A DNA stretch of 64,000 nt from J054 sp963850255 (GTDB taxonomy: Bacteria > Pseudomonadota > Gammaproteobacteria > Steroidobacterales > GCA-2729495), in contig CAWKLL010000036.1 in assembly GCA_963850255.1 (NCBI GenBank), forward strand, positions 37,751 through 101,750, read 5' to 3'. The notes under the pieces were generated by a model. That model saw only the letters and a list, made by a program, of their open reading frames with translations. It was not told where the DNA came from and did no database searches. Shown here in pieces: positions 53,726-63,216 of the stretch. Made by a program: the position numbers and the translations under genes. Position 1 is the first letter of the stretch, and every line of letters begins with the position of its first letter.

Positions 53726-54124
53726 TTACGTACTCCTGTAGCGTAACAACAACATAATGCGGCTAGGCGTAGCCACGGTGTCGGATTAGCTCACAAAAGC
53801 AGCCCACAAACGAGCATCTAGTCGTTGTTTTTCTGAAACGACAGCGATTCCAATCGGTCGCAGCAGGGCATCGGTGAATATCCTGGGGCCTGGCTCACAC
53901 CGCTAGGCAAAGACCGGCACCCCGTGTTCACCGATCAGGCGGGTGGCGGCTGGCGGTTCGCCGATCAGGGACTCGCCGTGAATACATCCCTGTAGGCTCT
54001 GCGGCCGCGTCCCTGCGGCCGAAGGTCCCTGATCGGCGAACCACCAGCCGCTTGACACGGATTGAGTGGATCTCCCCAGACGGGGCCCAATACGGGAGTT
54101 TCCGCCGACAAACTAAGGCGAAGC
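53726..54124. other. Intergenic region holding the barrel-gene promoter and repeat copy 2
   Basis: 399 bases without a gene. The left part should contain the promoter of the minus-strand barrel gene. 53946-54051 is the second palindromic repeat. Between them I see no other structure. Confidence 0.6.
53946..54051. repeat. Palindromic repeat element, copy 2
   Basis: Arms 53946-53972 and 54025-54051 (27 bp; left arm starts GCGGCTGGCGGTTCGCC) pair with one mismatch. The 52-base core holds GCCGTGAATACATCCCTGTA, then GGCTCTGCGG, then a hairpin CGGCCGC-GTCCCT-GCGGCCG. Copy 1 has the same core length, the same order of hairpins and the same GTCCNT loops, but unrelated arm and second-stem sequences. 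It lies just past the yqjG stop (minus strand, 54125). Confidence 0.85.
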
Positions 54125-55129
54125 TTAGCCGGCCTTGCGTAGCGAACCAGCGGATAGGCGGGCGCGGTCGTGCGGCAAATCGAATTCCGGCTTGGGGCCG
54201 ATGGGGATGATGCCGGTGGGATTCACGGCGACCTGGCTGCGATAGTAGTGTTCCTTGGTGTATTCGACGTCCACGGTTTCGGCGATGCCGGGCTGCTGGT
54301 AGAGGTCGCGCAGATAGCCCCAGAGGTTCGGGTAATCGCGTAGCTGGCGCAGATTGCATTTGAAGTGGCTGTAGTAGACGGGGTCGAAGCGGACCAGGGT
54401 TGTGAACAATCGCCAGTCGGCTTCGCTAATGGCATCGCCGGTCAGGTAGCGGCGCGTGCTCAGGCGTTCCTCCAGCTGGTCCAGCGCTGCGAACAGGTCG
54501 CCTGCGGCCTCATCGTAGGCTGACTGGCTGGTCGCAAAACCCGCACGATAGACACCATTATTGATAGCGGGATAGACGAAGTCATTCACCGCGTCGATTT
54601 CGACCCGGCGATCCTCGGGATAGAAATCCAGATCATTGCCGCCAACCGCGTTGAAGGCAGAGTTAAGCATACGAATTATTTCTGAAGATTCATTGGAGAC
54701 AATGGTCTTCTGCTGCTTGTCCCAAAGCACCGGCACCGTGACACGCCCGGAGTAGTTTGGGTCTACCTGGGTATAGATTTCATGCAGGCGGGTCTTGCCA
54801 TTAATGGTATCCGGTACAACGCCCGGGCCGGGCGAAAATGTCCAGCCTTCAGGGCCCATGTAGGCGTTGACCACCGACATGGAAATAGCGGATTCCAGGC
54901 TTTTCAGTTTGCGATAGATGATGGTCCGGTGCGCCCAGGGGCAAGCCAGGGACACGTAAAGATGGTAGCGACCGGCTTCTGCCTTGAAACCGCCTTTACC
55001 GCTGGGGCCGGGCGAGCCATCCGCTGTAACCCAATGGCGAAACTGGGATTCGGAACGGATGAATTTGCCGCCGCTGGCGTCCGTTTCATACCACTGGTCA
55101 TGCCATTGACCGTCAACCAATAATCCCAT
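54125..55129 (-). CDS. yqjG: Glutathionyl-hydroquinone reductase (YqjG/ECM4 type)
   Basis: 334 residues. The thioredoxin-like domain carries the family motif SLACPWAHRT with catalytic Cys63. YMGPEGWTFSPG, the VPVLWDKQQKTIVSNESSEI stretch, DAVNDFVYPAINNGVYRAGF and the C-terminal helical GST domain (YLTGDAISEADWRLF, RFDPVYYSHFKCNLRQL) are all diagnostic. The enzyme reduces glutathionyl-hydroquinones with glutathione. It lies 3 bp after the pirin gene, in an operon with pirin and DoxX that is commonly found opposite a LysR regulator. Confidence 0.93.
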   Translation of the reverse strand: MGLLVDGQWHDQWYETDASGGKFIRSESQFRHWVTADGSPGPSGKGGFKAEAGRYHLYVSLACPWAHRTIIYRKLKSLESAISMSVVNAYMGPEGWTFSPGPGVVPDTINGKTRLHEIYTQVDPNYSGRVTVPVLWDKQQKTIVSNESSEIIRMLNSAFNAVGGNDLDFYPEDRRVEIDAVNDFVYPAINNGVYRAGFATSQSAYDEAAGDLFAALDQLEERLSTRRYLTGDAISEADWRLFTTLVRFDPVYYSHFKCNLRQLRDYPNLWGYLRDLYQQPGIAETVDVEYTKEHYYRSQVAVNPTGIIPIGPKPEFDLPHDRARLSAGSLRKAG

Positions 55130-55132
55130 TTT

Positions 55133-56025
55133 CTACGCCTCCTCAAGTTCAAAATGTTGTGCCAGGCTGCCGGACTGGTAGTCACGGAAGGCCTGGACGA
55201 TTTCTTCCGGGGTATTCATCACAAAGGGTCCGCTGCGGGCAACGGGCTCGCCAATACGCGCCGCAGCCATTAACAGCACCCGCGTGTGGTCCGCCAGACT
55301 ACTAAGTTCCAGGCGATCGCCCTCACCCAGCACGGCCAGGTGACGCGCCGTTACCTCGGTGCGCGTGTCGTCACCCTGCACTGCGACCGCGCCTTCGACC
55401 ACAAACACGATGGCACTGTGCCCGGCCGGCAGAGCCGCACTGAAAATGCCAGCATCAGCAAAGCTCAGGTCCGCGAACAGGGGCTGCGTGATCACGTCCC
55501 GCACGGGACCACATTCTCCCGCCAACTCACCCGCGATGACGCGTACCTGCACATCGCCCAGCTCCTGCTGCGGAATTTCTGCAGCAGCGAACTCGCGATA
55601 ACTGGGCTCGGAAAGCTTCAGTTCGGCCGGCAGGTTTACCCAGATCTGCACGCCACGCAGCAAGCCATCCTGCTGGCGCGGCATTTCAGAATGAATGATG
55701 CCCTTGGCCGCCGTCATCCACTGCACACCGCCCGTTTCAATCACACCGCGGTTACCGACACTGTCACGGTGCTCCATCTTGCCGGCCAGCATATAAGTGA
55801 CCGTTTCAAAACCGCGATGCGGGTGCGGGGGAAGCCGGCGATGTAATCGTCGGGATCGTCGGATTCAAAAACATCGAACAACAGAAACGGATCCAGATGA
55901 TCGAGCTGCGAGGTGCCAATGACACGGGTCAGACGCACGCCGGCTCCATCCGTAGCCGGGCGGCCACGAATAATTTGCTCGACACCGCGACGCCGGCCTG
56001 CGGTATTTTTTACGCTGGCAGTCAT
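55133..56025 (-). CDS. Pirin-family protein, frameshifted
   Basis: A two-cupin protein of about 297 residues. The N-terminal part runs to DDYIAGFP in one frame. The continuation PHPHRGFETVTYMLAGKMEH, with the family's metal-binding His residues, is in another. One missing C in the run at 55827-55831 (G on the plus strand) explains the break exactly at the HPHRG motif. Further family features: GGVQWMTAAKGIIHSEMP and GVQIWVNLP. Bacterial pirins (YhhW-like) can have quercetinase-like activity. It overlaps the DoxX stop by 4 bp. Confidence 0.88.
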
Positions 56026-56423
56026 GCCAGGACTCCCGCGCGATCACGCCGCGCATCCAGCGACCAGTCGCCTGCCCCATTGGCAACCAGGAATAGAAAG
56101 CCGCCGGCCATGGCCAGGTTTTTCATGAACAGGATGAACTGTGTCTGGTCGGCCAGATCGAAATGAAACAGCAACGCACTAACAAGGCAGAAACCAGCCA
56201 GCGCCAGCGCCGCCAGCCGGGTCTGCCAGCCAAGGATAATGGCCAGGCCACCGACCACTTCCGTAGCGATGACCAGCGGCAGCAGACTACCCGGCACGCC
56301 CATCGCCTCCATATAGGACTGGGTACCGGCATAGGCGCTGATCTTGGTCAGGCCAGAGGCAAGAAAAATAGCTGCGATGAGCAGGCGGCCGCTCAGGCTG
56401 GCGAGGGGGGCAAACTGGTTCAT
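56022..56423 (-). CDS. DoxX-family membrane protein
   Basis: 133 residues, four membrane helices: LSGRLLIAAIFLASGLTKI, SLLPLVIATEVVGGLAIILG, RLAALALAGFCLVSALLFHF and QFILFMKNLAMAGGFLFLVA. The ASGLTKI and KNLAMAGGFL stretches are DoxX hallmarks. Family roles include redox or quinone-linked functions; this one is untested. First gene of the doxX-pirin-yqjG operon, with an AGGAGA ribosome site. It is divergent from the LysR gene. Confidence 0.88.
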   Translation of the reverse strand: MNQFAPLASLSGRLLIAAIFLASGLTKISAYAGTQSYMEAMGVPGSLLPLVIATEVVGGLAIILGWQTRLAALALAGFCLVSALLFHFDLADQTQFILFMKNLAMAGGFLFLVANGAGDWSLDARRDRAGVLA

Positions 56424-56529
56424 AGGGTTCTCCTGTGACTAATTCGGCGATAAGTACGGTCGCGGATGAGGCGATGAAGCTAATTTTCCTTGTTGCGTTT
56501 GTCGAGAAAAACCGCTTTAAATCGAAATT

Positions 56530-56552
56530 ATTGTTCTTATAATTAGAACAAT
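56530..56552. promoter_or_regulatory. Inverted-repeat operator at the LysR start
   Basis: ATTGTTCT-TATAATT-AGAACAAT, an exact 8-bp inverted repeat with a 7-base spacer, contains a T-N11-A LysR-type box. Its right end overlaps the ATG of the LysR gene (56551). This fits autoregulation plus control of the divergent doxX-pirin-yqjG operon. Confidence 0.75.
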
Positions 56553-57474
56553 GAATCAGTTCGAAGAAATCCAGGCCTTTGTTCGGGTGGTCGATGCCGG
56601 CAGCATTACCGCCGCTGCCGACCAGCTGGGCGTGGCCAAATCGGCTATCAGCCGCCGCTTGTCGGAACTGGAAACCCGGCTGGGAACCCAGCTGCTCGCG
56701 CGAACCACCCGGCGCATGAGCCTGACAGATGCCGGGCGCAGCTATTACCAGCGCGGCCAGCGAATTCTGTCCGAGCTGGCCGACGCCGATGCCGAGGCTA
56801 GCGGCGCGGTCCGGGAACTGCAGGGCCGACTTCGACTGGCCGCCCCACTGTCCTTTGGCCTGATGCACCTCGCGGCGGCGATCACCGACTTCGCGACCAG
56901 CTATCCGCAAGTGGAAATCGATGTCGATCTCAATGATCGTGCCGTTGATCTGGTCGGCGAGGGCTTCGACCTGGCACTGCGCATCACCGAGCTTGAAGAC
57001 TCCAGCCTGGTTGCCCGGCGCCTGTGCCCGATTAATCACGTGCTGTGTGCAAGCCCGGACTATTGGCAGCGAACTGGCAGACCGGAAACCCCCGCGGACC
57101 TGGTTGGCCAGCAGGCGCTGCGCTATTCCAACTCACCACGGCTGGGCTGGCCCTACGTGGCCCCGGACGGCAGTCGCGGTGAGTTGCGTCTGGACACTAG
57201 ACTGACGGCCAACAACGGCGACTTGCTATGCCAGGCCGGAACAGCCGGCCTGGGACTGCTGCATCAGCCGTTATTTATCGCTCACCAGGCCATCGAGTCG
57301 GGTGAACTGGAGCCTGTACTGACCGATTATCGCTGGCGGGAGTTGTCCGCTTATGCGCTGTATCCGGCCAATCGCAATTTGCCTGCGCGGGTCCGCCGGT
57401 TTATCGATTTTTTGGCAGAGCGCTTCGGCGAGCAGCCATACTGGGAGGACTGCCTGCGCGCCGACAAGAAATAG
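56551..57474 (+). CDS. LysR-type transcriptional regulator
   Basis: 307 residues. The N-terminal helix-turn-helix is FVRVVDAGSITAAADQLGVAK followed by SAISRRLSELETRLGTQLLAR and TTRRMSLTDAGRSYY. The effector domain (LRLAAPLSFGLMHLAAAI, FDLALRITELEDSSLVARRL, LTANNGDLLCQAGTAGLGLL) is complete. It probably controls the divergent doxX-pirin-yqjG operon, a set often responsive to quinones or electrophiles; the inducer here is not known. Confidence 0.93.
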   Translation: MNQFEEIQAFVRVVDAGSITAAADQLGVAKSAISRRLSELETRLGTQLLARTTRRMSLTDAGRSYYQRGQRILSELADADAEASGAVRELQGRLRLAAPLSFGLMHLAAAITDFATSYPQVEIDVDLNDRAVDLVGEGFDLALRITELEDSSLVARRLCPINHVLCASPDYWQRTGRPETPADLVGQQALRYSNSPRLGWPYVAPDGSRGELRLDTRLTANNGDLLCQAGTAGLGLLHQPLFIAHQAIESGELEPVLTDYRWRELSAYALYPANRNLPARVRRFIDFLAERFGEQPYWEDCLRADKK

Positions 57475-57559
57475 TCACGCCGCAACACCCGCAGTACTCC
57501 ACAACAGTTCCCCGCCGGATTATCAGGAACTATCGCCGCCGCAACCGGCAAAACACCAA

Positions 57560-58583
57560 TCAATCGAATTCCATACCCAGGCCGAACAAGAAGGCCAGGT
57601 CAGAATTGGTCGCCAGATCGGATGGCTGGCTTTCGTAGTCATAGTCCAATGAAACAGTCGCATACAACAGGTCAGTGATGTCGTATTGCGCGCCGGTCGA
57701 GGATTTCAGCACCGTATTATCGCGACCGGTAATGTTGTAAGTGAGCCTGTTGTTATGAAAGAAGCCCAGATCGCCTTTCAGTAAATCGTAACGGAAGCGG
57801 AATGCCCAGATAGCAACGCTACTGTTGTTGGTCTGGTCTTGAATGTTTTCAGACTGATAACCGAGACCTACCTGGGCGTTCATGAAACGCCGCGCCGAAT
57901 TCCAGAAATCTCGGCCTACTAATCCCGCAGCGATAAGGCGACCTTCCAAGATCCCTGATGGGATCACGCTCATAACTGCCCGTAAAGCCCGCGAACCACG
58001 GATCATTAAACAACCAGTTGTAGTTGTATTGAAAAAGATCCTGCTCCTTAATCGACACGGAGTCCTGAGATTCGCGGTTGAAAGTAAGATCCAGAAACTG
58101 ACGATGGTCACCAATTTTCAGATTTGCATCGGTCCTGAATCTGCCGTTCTCACTGTTGGTATTGCCCTTGTTAATGCCAGCACTAAGATCAACGTTGACG
58201 CCCCAGTCGAAGTAGTCTTCTTCCTTTTGCAACTCCAGCACTTGACCGACGGGCACGGACATTAGTGCGCCGTCGACTTCAAGCAGTTGCAGACCTTCGT
58301 CATCTATGCCCAAAAGCCTGGCGGTCTGGGTCTTACCCTCGACCAGCTCAATATCGAATTCACGCTCCGATTCCATGTATTCCACTGCCTCGACATCGAC
58401 GGTGAACTCGTCTGAATAGCTGGGCTCGATGTAGATTTCGCCATCCCAGACCTTATTAATGTCGCCGGTAATGCGATCACCGTTGGTCAATACCAGCAGA
58501 CCGGCATGCGCGGGCATCGTTAAACCAAGACAAGCAGCTAACAAAAACGGGCGCAGGGCAATACGAACAAAACAGCCGAGCAT
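57560..58583 (-). CDS. DUF481 outer-membrane protein, frameshifted
   Basis: Signal peptide (LLAACLGLTMPAHA), then an N-terminal segment LLVLTNGDRITGDINKVWDGE and a barrel-type body: DWGVNVDLSAGINKGNTNSENG, LDLTFNRESQDSVSIKEQDL. The frame changes near 57945-57950: one extra base separates ERDPIRDL from EGRLIAAGLVGRDFWNS. Corrected length is ~340 residues, ending DLAFLFGLGMEFD. It is a paralogue of the gene at 23491. AGGAG lies about 6 bases before the ATG. Divergent from the MscS gene across 239 bp. Confidence 0.8.
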
Positions 58584-58822
58584 GGCTAGCTCCTGAAATA
58601 AAACTGGATTAGCTTGATCGCGTATGAGCCGGAAGTAGAATCAGCCGATGCAAGACTCATCGCGGGGGCTGATTTTGCATTGCCACTGGCAGGGTTTCCA
58701 GCGCTAGTTACTTGCGCTGCAATCGGCGCCGAAACACAGTTTTCGCTGACAGCTAATCATCGTGCACCGCTCAGGCGTCAGGTTTAATATGGACCCCTGA
58801 CTACAAACCTCGGGTTTTCACC

Positions 58823-60439
58823 ATGTTCTATCGTCTGACTGCGAGCCTTTGCCGCTTTTTGCTGTTGGCGCTGATCGCCGTCGGCATGCCCGTCATGGCA
58901 CAGGAAGTCGGTGCGCCGGAAGCACCGAATATCGTGGCAGACAAGTTTAATCGCGGCACGCCCAATGGCGCGGCGCAGGGCTTTCTAGCGGCCGTGGATA
59001 TCGGCGACTACGAGACCGCAGCGGAATACCTCGATCTGCGCAATCTGCGCGGCGAGGCCACTGAACTGACCGGCCCGCAGTTGGCCCGCCGCCTGTTTGT
59101 GATCATCCAACGCGCCACCTGGCTGGATGTCGACGACCTGGTGAATGACCCCAATGGTCGCGAAGGTGACGGACTGCCCGATTATCGGGACTCCATTGGC
59201 AAAGTATTGAATAAGGACAAGGAAGTTCAGTTGCTGATGCAGCGGGTTCCACGTGGCGACGGCGAATCGATCTGGAAAGTCTCGAATGCCACGGTTTCGC
59301 GTATACCCGAACTCTATGCAATCTACGGATATTCGCCCGCAGTAGAAAAGCTGCGTCGCAGCCTGCCTGAAGTCTCTTTTCTTGGTTTCGAGCTATTTAA
59401 ATGGGTAATCGTCCTGGCAACGGCTATCGTCGTTTACCTGATCGTTTTTCTGGTTGCACTTCTCATGCGCCGCCAGCTTGGTGAGCCGAATAAACCGGCG
59501 CATCGACAAGTCTTCCGCTTCCTCGTTCTGCCCTTCGGCCTATGGGCGGTGCTGATCGCCATGAATACCGCAGCCACGTCGCTGGGCCGAGGCGTTACTG
59601 CCGAAGCCCTGCAGCAATACTCGCCGCTGCCCGTTCTGATTACAGTATGGATGCTATTCGCCGGCATCGGCCTGATCGGCACGCTCTATGGCAGTTCGCT
59701 GGAGAGGGACGGCAGACTCGGTGGACTGGTGCTAATTCGCCCCGTCAGCAATGCCATCAGGCTACTGATTTTCCTGTCAGCGATACTGGTTTACCTGGAT
59801 CGCATCGGCATCAATATCACCTCGGTACTTGCCGGCCTGGGCGTCGGCGGTATCGCCGTGGCCCTGGCCTTGCAGAAGCCAATGGAAGACGTATTTGGTG
59901 CGATCACCCTGTATACGCAGCAACCGGTCCGCGTCGGCGACTTCTGCAGCTTCGGTGATATCACCGGCACGATTGAAGAGATCGGCTTGCGCACCACGTA
60001 CTTGCGAACGCTGGCCAATACGCGCATTGCGATACCAAACGGCCGCCTGGCCGGTCAGCCCATCGACAATATTTCCGCGCGGCAAAAGATTCTGTACCGG
60101 CCCAGTTTGCGCCTCCGCTACGATTCCAGTCCGCGGCAGATTCGTGCTGTTCTCGACGGCATCCGCGAACTGCTCGAGAAAGATGAAAGAATTCTCGACG
60201 GTCATCGCGTGCGTTTCAACGAGATCGGCGACGACGCGCTGAAATTGGAAATTTTTGCTTATTTCGACACCCAGGACTGGGCTGAATATCTGCAACTGGC
60301 CGAGGACATGAACCTGCGGGTACTGGATATTGTTACTGCAGCGGGCACCAGCCTTGCCCTGCCGGCCAGCACCTTAAGAATCGAACAAGTCAGTGACACC
60401 GCGCCGGCGCTCGGCGCCGACAGGGATAAAAGCGCCTGA
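58823..60439 (+). CDS. MscS-family mechanosensitive channel with an N-terminal periplasmic domain
   Basis: 538 residues. Signal peptide (FLLLALIAVGMPVMA), a periplasmic region of ~170 residues (GAAQGFLAAVDIGDYETAAEYL), then four or five membrane helices and the MscS pore helix SVLAGLGVGGIAVALALQKP. The beta domain follows: ITLYTQQPVRVGDFCSFG, GTIEEIGLRTTYLRTL, IAIPNGRLAGQPIDNIS. A cytoplasmic C-terminal cage domain closes the protein. It should open under membrane tension during osmotic downshock. It is longer than MscS (~286), in the class of larger plant- and YbdG-like members. Confidence 0.9.
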   Translation: MFYRLTASLCRFLLLALIAVGMPVMAQEVGAPEAPNIVADKFNRGTPNGAAQGFLAAVDIGDYETAAEYLDLRNLRGEATELTGPQLARRLFVIIQRATWLDVDDLVNDPNGREGDGLPDYRDSIGKVLNKDKEVQLLMQRVPRGDGESIWKVSNATVSRIPELYAIYGYSPAVEKLRRSLPEVSFLGFELFKWVIVLATAIVVYLIVFLVALLMRRQLGEPNKPAHRQVFRFLVLPFGLWAVLIAMNTAATSLGRGVTAEALQQYSPLPVLITVWMLFAGIGLIGTLYGSSLERDGRLGGLVLIRPVSNAIRLLIFLSAILVYLDRIGINITSVLAGLGVGGIAVALALQKPMEDVFGAITLYTQQPVRVGDFCSFGDITGTIEEIGLRTTYLRTLANTRIAIPNGRLAGQPIDNISARQKILYRPSLRLRYDSSPRQIRAVLDGIRELLEKDERILDGHRVRFNEIGDDALKLEIFAYFDTQDWAEYLQLAEDMNLRVLDIVTAAGTSLALPASTLRIEQVSDTAPALGADRDKSA

Positions 60440-60611
60440 AAGACGAAGCGGTAATGAGCAGCGCACCTGGATCTGCCAGCTGACTAATACAAGGAAATAG
60501 AAACAGGGCTAGCGTCGCTCAGAGTACTGATCACCTGTTTCAGGGAACCATAGCCGGGAAAGCATCTCAGCACTGCGGCTTTCGAACTGTCGGCAAGACT
60601 GCGTGCCAGGC

Positions 60612-61385
60612 TCAGGATTTCGGTGGCATGGGCAGGAAGGCACTGGTCCGCCGCATGTACTCTTGATAGCCGGGACGTCGGCCGGCGATGCTTTGCTCTG
60701 TGAGCGCAACACCGGATACCTTGAGCAACAGAAAGCTCAGCATCAGCGGCGCCACGATGCTCCACCAGGCACCGGCACTCACCGCCAGCAGGAACAGGCC
60801 CCACCAAACGCAGAATTCGCCAAAATAATTTGGGTGTCGCGAGTACCGCCAAAGGCCCTGGTCCATCACCGCATCGCCGCGATCGGGCCTGGCCAGGAAT
60901 CCTGCCAGTTGCCGGTCGGCGACGGTTTCAAAAACAAAGCCAAACAGCCACAGCGCCACGCCGACAGCGTCCAGCCAGGTGAGTGGCGCGCTGCCGGCCA
61001 TGGCGCCATAGAGTTGCCAGGACAGAATCCAGGCGATTACCGCCTGGGTCAGGAAAACGACGTAAAAGCTCTTCCACCAGAACGCCTGGCCACGCTTTTC
61101 ACGCATGGCCTGGTAACGACGATCTTCAGGCTTGCCGTGATTGCGGGCGGCGATAAAGCCGGACAGACGCAAAGCCCAGGCAGCGACCATACAAATCACC
61201 AGCCACTCGCGCGGGCCGGCGACCGGCAAAGCCAGCGCGTAAGCAATAGCAGCGGCCAGCAGGTTGGCGCCCCAGAAAATATCAACAATGCTGACATCCC
61301 GACGCGGCACGCTAACGGCCCAGGCCAGCAACATGGTGGCCAGCGTGGCCAGTAATCCCCAGGCCAGTGGATGCAGACTATCCAT
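60612..61385 (-). CDS. DUF1295 (steroid 5-alpha-reductase-like) membrane protein
   Basis: 257 residues with six or seven membrane helices. The C-terminal YSRHPNYFGEFCVWWGLFLL is the ICMT/steroid-reductase signature. FVFETVADRQLAGFLARPD and GLWRYSRHP are typical of DUF1295. Members reduce or methylate lipid substrates; the exact reaction is not known. Its start overlaps the stop of the methyltransferase gene (TAATG), so the two are coupled. Confidence 0.85.
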   Translation of the reverse strand: MDSLHPLAWGLLATLATMLLAWAVSVPRRDVSIVDIFWGANLLAAAIAYALALPVAGPREWLVICMVAAWALRLSGFIAARNHGKPEDRRYQAMREKRGQAFWWKSFYVVFLTQAVIAWILSWQLYGAMAGSAPLTWLDAVGVALWLFGFVFETVADRQLAGFLARPDRGDAVMDQGLWRYSRHPNYFGEFCVWWGLFLLAVSAGAWWSIVAPLMLSFLLLKVSGVALTEQSIAGRRPGYQEYMRRTSAFLPMPPKS

Positions 61386-62434
61386 TAGTTTTGATCATTT
61401 TCCGGCGGCTTTACAAAACGATAGTGGGCGACCAGCCACTCCGTACCCTGCGCGTAGCCGAATAGTTCCGCGCAGGCCATGAAAAACATTCGCCAGCGAT
61501 TAATCCAGCGCTCCGCCTCCGCCTCGCCGTAAACCGGCTCAAATATCGCCAGCGCCTGATCACGCTGCTGGTCGAGTTTCTCCAGCCAGGCGTTGCTGGT
61601 TTTCTCGTAGTGATGGCCGGGCACCCGCCACTGACGCTCGAGCCGAAGATCATCCTGGAAATACAGCAAGGTGTGCTCCGAGGGCATTAGCCCGCCGGTG
61701 AAGAAATATTCCGCCATCCAATCGTAGCTGCCTTCAACATTGAAGGGGTACATGACTTGGCGGTGACAAAAAATATGCACGAATAATTTACCGCCCGGAT
61801 TTAACCAGCTGGAGATCTTCGCCAGCAAGGCCTGGTAATTACGCATGTGCTCGAACATCTCCACCGACACAACGCGGTCGAAACTTCCTTCGGCTTCGAA
61901 CTCGTTGGCGTCCGCGGTAATGACATTAACATTGGTCAAACCAGCAGCCGCTGCCTGGGCCAGGATGTACTCGCGCTGGGATGCGGAGTTAGACACTGCA
62001 ACTATGCGGCTATTGGGGTAGCGACGGGCCATCCACAAGGTCAGCGAACCCCAGCCGCAACCAAGCTCGAGAACCTGCTGGCCATCGAACAGCTCGGCCC
62101 GCTCGCAGGTCAGGGTCAGCATTTTTTCCTCAGCCTTATCGAGGTCGCTTTCACCCGGCTCAAAATAGCTGCAGCTGTACTTGAGATGGCGACCGAGCGC
62201 CAGCCGGAAAAATTCCGCCGGCACCTCATAGTGCTGTTCATTAGCCTTGTCGGTATCCAGCGCAATCCGGCTCTGGCGCAATTCGTCCAGGCGGCGGTGA
62301 TAACGCTCGAACTGTTGCTCGGTTTCGCCGACGGTTTCATTGCGCAGGCGGGTTGCGAGCAGACGACGGATACCAAAGCGCATCAGCGGGTCGGGTAACC
62401 AACCGCGCTCGCAGAGTTCAATAGCCAGAGACAT
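61385..62434 (-). CDS. Cyclopropane-fatty-acid-synthase-family methyltransferase
   Basis: 349 residues. A helical N-terminal part is followed by the SAM-binding fold: HYEVPAEFFRLALGRHLKYS, CSYFEPGESDLDKAEEKML, VLELGCGWGSLTLWMARR, VEMFEHMRNYQALL, and HIFCHRQVMYPFNVEG. The enzyme group transfers a methyl from SAM to lipid-bound acyl chains. It is shorter than E. coli Cfa (382) and looks closer to the plant/coclaurine-methyltransferase-like branch, so the product may be a methyl-branched or other modified fatty acid rather than a cyclopropane. Neighbours (NTF2-like lipoprotein, DUF1295, flavoprotein) support a lipid-modifying cluster. Confidence 0.85.
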   Translation of the reverse strand: MSLAIELCERGWLPDPLMRFGIRRLLATRLRNETVGETEQQFERYHRRLDELRQSRIALDTDKANEQHYEVPAEFFRLALGRHLKYSCSYFEPGESDLDKAEEKMLTLTCERAELFDGQQVLELGCGWGSLTLWMARRYPNSRIVAVSNSASQREYILAQAAAAGLTNVNVITADANEFEAEGSFDRVVSVEMFEHMRNYQALLAKISSWLNPGGKLFVHIFCHRQVMYPFNVEGSYDWMAEYFFTGGLMPSEHTLLYFQDDLRLERQWRVPGHHYEKTSNAWLEKLDQQRDQALAIFEPVYGEAEAERWINRWRMFFMACAELFGYAQGTEWLVAHYRFVKPPENDQN

Positions 62435-62443
62435 TGTTAATCC

Positions 62444-63049
62444 CTAATGTGCCAGACTGGAGCGCAAGGCGCCGACCAGCCCGCCGACGCCCGGCAGATA
62501 CTCGTACAAACCGGTACCGGCATCCCAGAAGTCTTTATGCACCAGCACCCGGCCCTCCCGGTCGAAGCGAAAATGAGTGACGCCGAAAGATTCCATGGCT
62601 TCCCCATCGTTGAGCCGATCACTGGTAATACGCATGCGCCAGCGGATGTAGTAGTCACTGCCAGAGCGCGCGACATCAACAAACTCCACCGTCAGCGCGC
62701 TGACCTGGGCCGCCGCGGCGCCGAAGTAGTACTCAATCGCGTCGGCTCCCTCAACGAAGGTAATGTTGTCGTTGAGATAGGCGTTATCGGCATAGACCAG
62801 GCGCGTGTCTGCGGCTACAGATTCCGGGGTCATGTCGGCGAAATAAGCTGATAGCCGATCGAGCATTTCGCGCTCACGAACCGAGCCGGAACCGAAGCGG
62901 CCTGCCTGCTCGCCAGTCAGCTCCAGAGCGATCTCGTAGGAGTCATTCAGGGCGGTCGGGCCGGGCACGGACTGACTGTTGCAGCCTGCGACCAGCGTTA
63001 CCGCCACGAGGACTGCCGAACAACGGAATTGGCGAACAAATGGCTTCAT
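62444..63049 (-). CDS. NTF2/SnoaL-like lipoprotein
   Basis: 201 residues with a lipobox (VAVTLVAGCNS). The cone-like domain runs LDRLSAYFADMTPESVAADTRL, AYLNDNITFVEGADAIEYYF, SDYYIRWRMRITSD and SFGVTHFRFDREGRVLVHKDFW. This is the SnoaL-like protein usually found next to the CFA-like methyltransferase and the flavin amine oxidase in such clusters. The Met at 63049 is preferred to 63061. It ends 9 bp before the methyltransferase start. Confidence 0.75.
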   Translation of the reverse strand: MKPFVRQFRCSAVLVAVTLVAGCNSQSVPGPTALNDSYEIALELTGEQAGRFGSGSVREREMLDRLSAYFADMTPESVAADTRLVYADNAYLNDNITFVEGADAIEYYFGAAAAQVSALTVEFVDVARSGSDYYIRWRMRITSDRLNDGEAMESFGVTHFRFDREGRVLVHKDFWDAGTGLYEYLPGVGGLVGALRSSLAH

Positions 63050-63216
63050 GTCTAGACTCACTGTAGCGTTTTCGGCCCCGGGCTGGCCATGGATTTACTG
63101 CTATTCGAGCGTCGCACGCTGGTCGGCGCCTGAACGGCCGGCATCCGCTGAGCCCGCCGGCGCGAAAATCTCATATCTAACTCTAGATCAGCCGGTGTCG
63201 GCTGCGGGGATTCTGG

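Noticed and set aside
53928..54359. Minus-strand open frame of 143 codons ending with a PTGMYSRRV peptide
   Set aside because: It is a translation of palindrome copy 2 and of yqjG out of frame; it is evidence for the repeat, not a protein.
2127..58583. Programmed ribosomal frameshifting at the broken genes
   Set aside because: The sites share no slippery heptamer, need shifts of both signs, and fall at unrelated points of unrelated genes.
63050..63216. ECF sigma-factor promoter between the lipid-cluster genes
   Set aside because: No convincing paired -35/-10 motif could be seen by eye, and no sigma or ChrR gene is in the window.
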